A stretch of DNA of 5,771 bases from JAJPXC01 sp964562375 (GTDB lineage Bacteria > Bacteroidota > Bacteroidia > Bacteroidales > Muribaculaceae). Below the pieces are notes generated by a model, which saw only the letters and a list, made by a program, of their open reading frames with translations, was not told the DNA's origin and made no database searches. Below, piece by piece: positions 5,575-5,771 of the stretch (positions are counted from its first letter, which is position 1; each line of letters starts with the position of its first letter). The position numbers and the translations under genes are program-made. Location: NCBI GenBank assembly GCA_964562375.1, contig CAZLSW010000126.1:1-5771 (forward strand), written 5' to 3'.

Positions 5575-5771
5575 ATGAAATCATCAATCAAGAACAACGA
5601 ATCTTCCCTGCCGCAAGGCGCGAAAGCCATCGAGGCGTTCCGAGCAGTGCAACATCCTCGAAGTCGCAACGCGACGATGGTGGTAATAACCGCGGGTGAC
5701 CGCAGGGAACCCGTGGATTCCACAAGTCACTCTCCTCTCTTTCAAGAGGCGAATCTATTCGAGATTTTGCC
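5575..5771 (+). CDS. Unrecognised protein, 5' part only
   Basis: From the ATG at 5575 the frame stays open to the end of the window, giving 65 residues that start MKSSIKNNESSLPQGAKA. The other two plus-strand frames contain stops within this stretch, and its GC-rich third positions match the operon upstream, which supports a real gene. I do not recognise the product. It shows a polar N-terminus, a possible helix (AKAIEAFRAVQ), a short hydrophobic run (MVVITAG), and no signal peptide or membrane segment. It begins 95 bases after the primase stop without a clear promoter, so it may be co-transcribed. In related mobilizable elements mobilization genes often follow the primase, but nothing visible identifies this as one. 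Confidence 0.5.
   Translation, partial: MKSSIKNNESSLPQGAKAIEAFRAVQHPRSRNATMVVITAGDRREPVDSTSHSPLFQEANLFEIL

Noticed and set aside
1..5771. A CRISPR array, retron or insertion sequence.
   Set aside because: There are no spaced identical repeats of 20-40 bases, no reverse transcriptase and no transposase with terminal inverted repeats.

Overview
The window looks like the junction between two pieces of mobile DNA in a Bacteroidota chromosome or element, probably order Bacteroidales. This rests on three things: promoters that fit the Bacteroidota TTG / TAnnTTTG pattern, A-rich leaders mostly without Shine-Dalgarno sites, and proteins resembling the DUF3987 and DUF6371 families that recur in Bacteroides and Prevotella integrative or mobilizable elements. 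No housekeeping gene is present, so the species cannot be named.

Left part (1-1722, AT-rich, minus strand): two related tyrosine recombinase genes in tandem. The upstream one (592-1722) is intact, with all catalytic residues. The downstream one (32-580) stops just before its catalytic domain and looks frameshifted. A Bacteroidota-type -7 box lies in front of the intact gene.

Middle (1723-2665, no intact protein gene): an AT-rich spacer with short dyads; a GC-rich fragment holding only the C-terminal catalytic end of a third tyrosine recombinase (1921-2121); and, on the opposite strand, a candidate structured small RNA (about 2246 to 2128) with a promoter, three hairpins and a T7 terminator. 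Further right come four TATG repeats at exact 11-bp spacing (2408-2451), an imperfect hairpin, an AT-rich stretch, a perfect 10-bp hairpin and a candidate rightward promoter. This segment may be a replication origin or a protein-binding control region.

Right part (2666-5771, GC-richer, plus strand): a compact, translationally coupled operon. It encodes a small helix-turn-helix excisionase-like protein, a DUF3987 P-loop ATPase, and a zinc-finger/Toprim DUF6371 primase-like protein. An unrecognised reading frame then runs off the end. The order (integrase remnant, small DNA-binding protein, ATPase, primase) recalls the excision and replication region of Bacteroides mobilizable units such as NBU1. 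The right-hand element seems to have lost most of its own integrase gene, and the left recombinases may belong to a second element that interrupted it.
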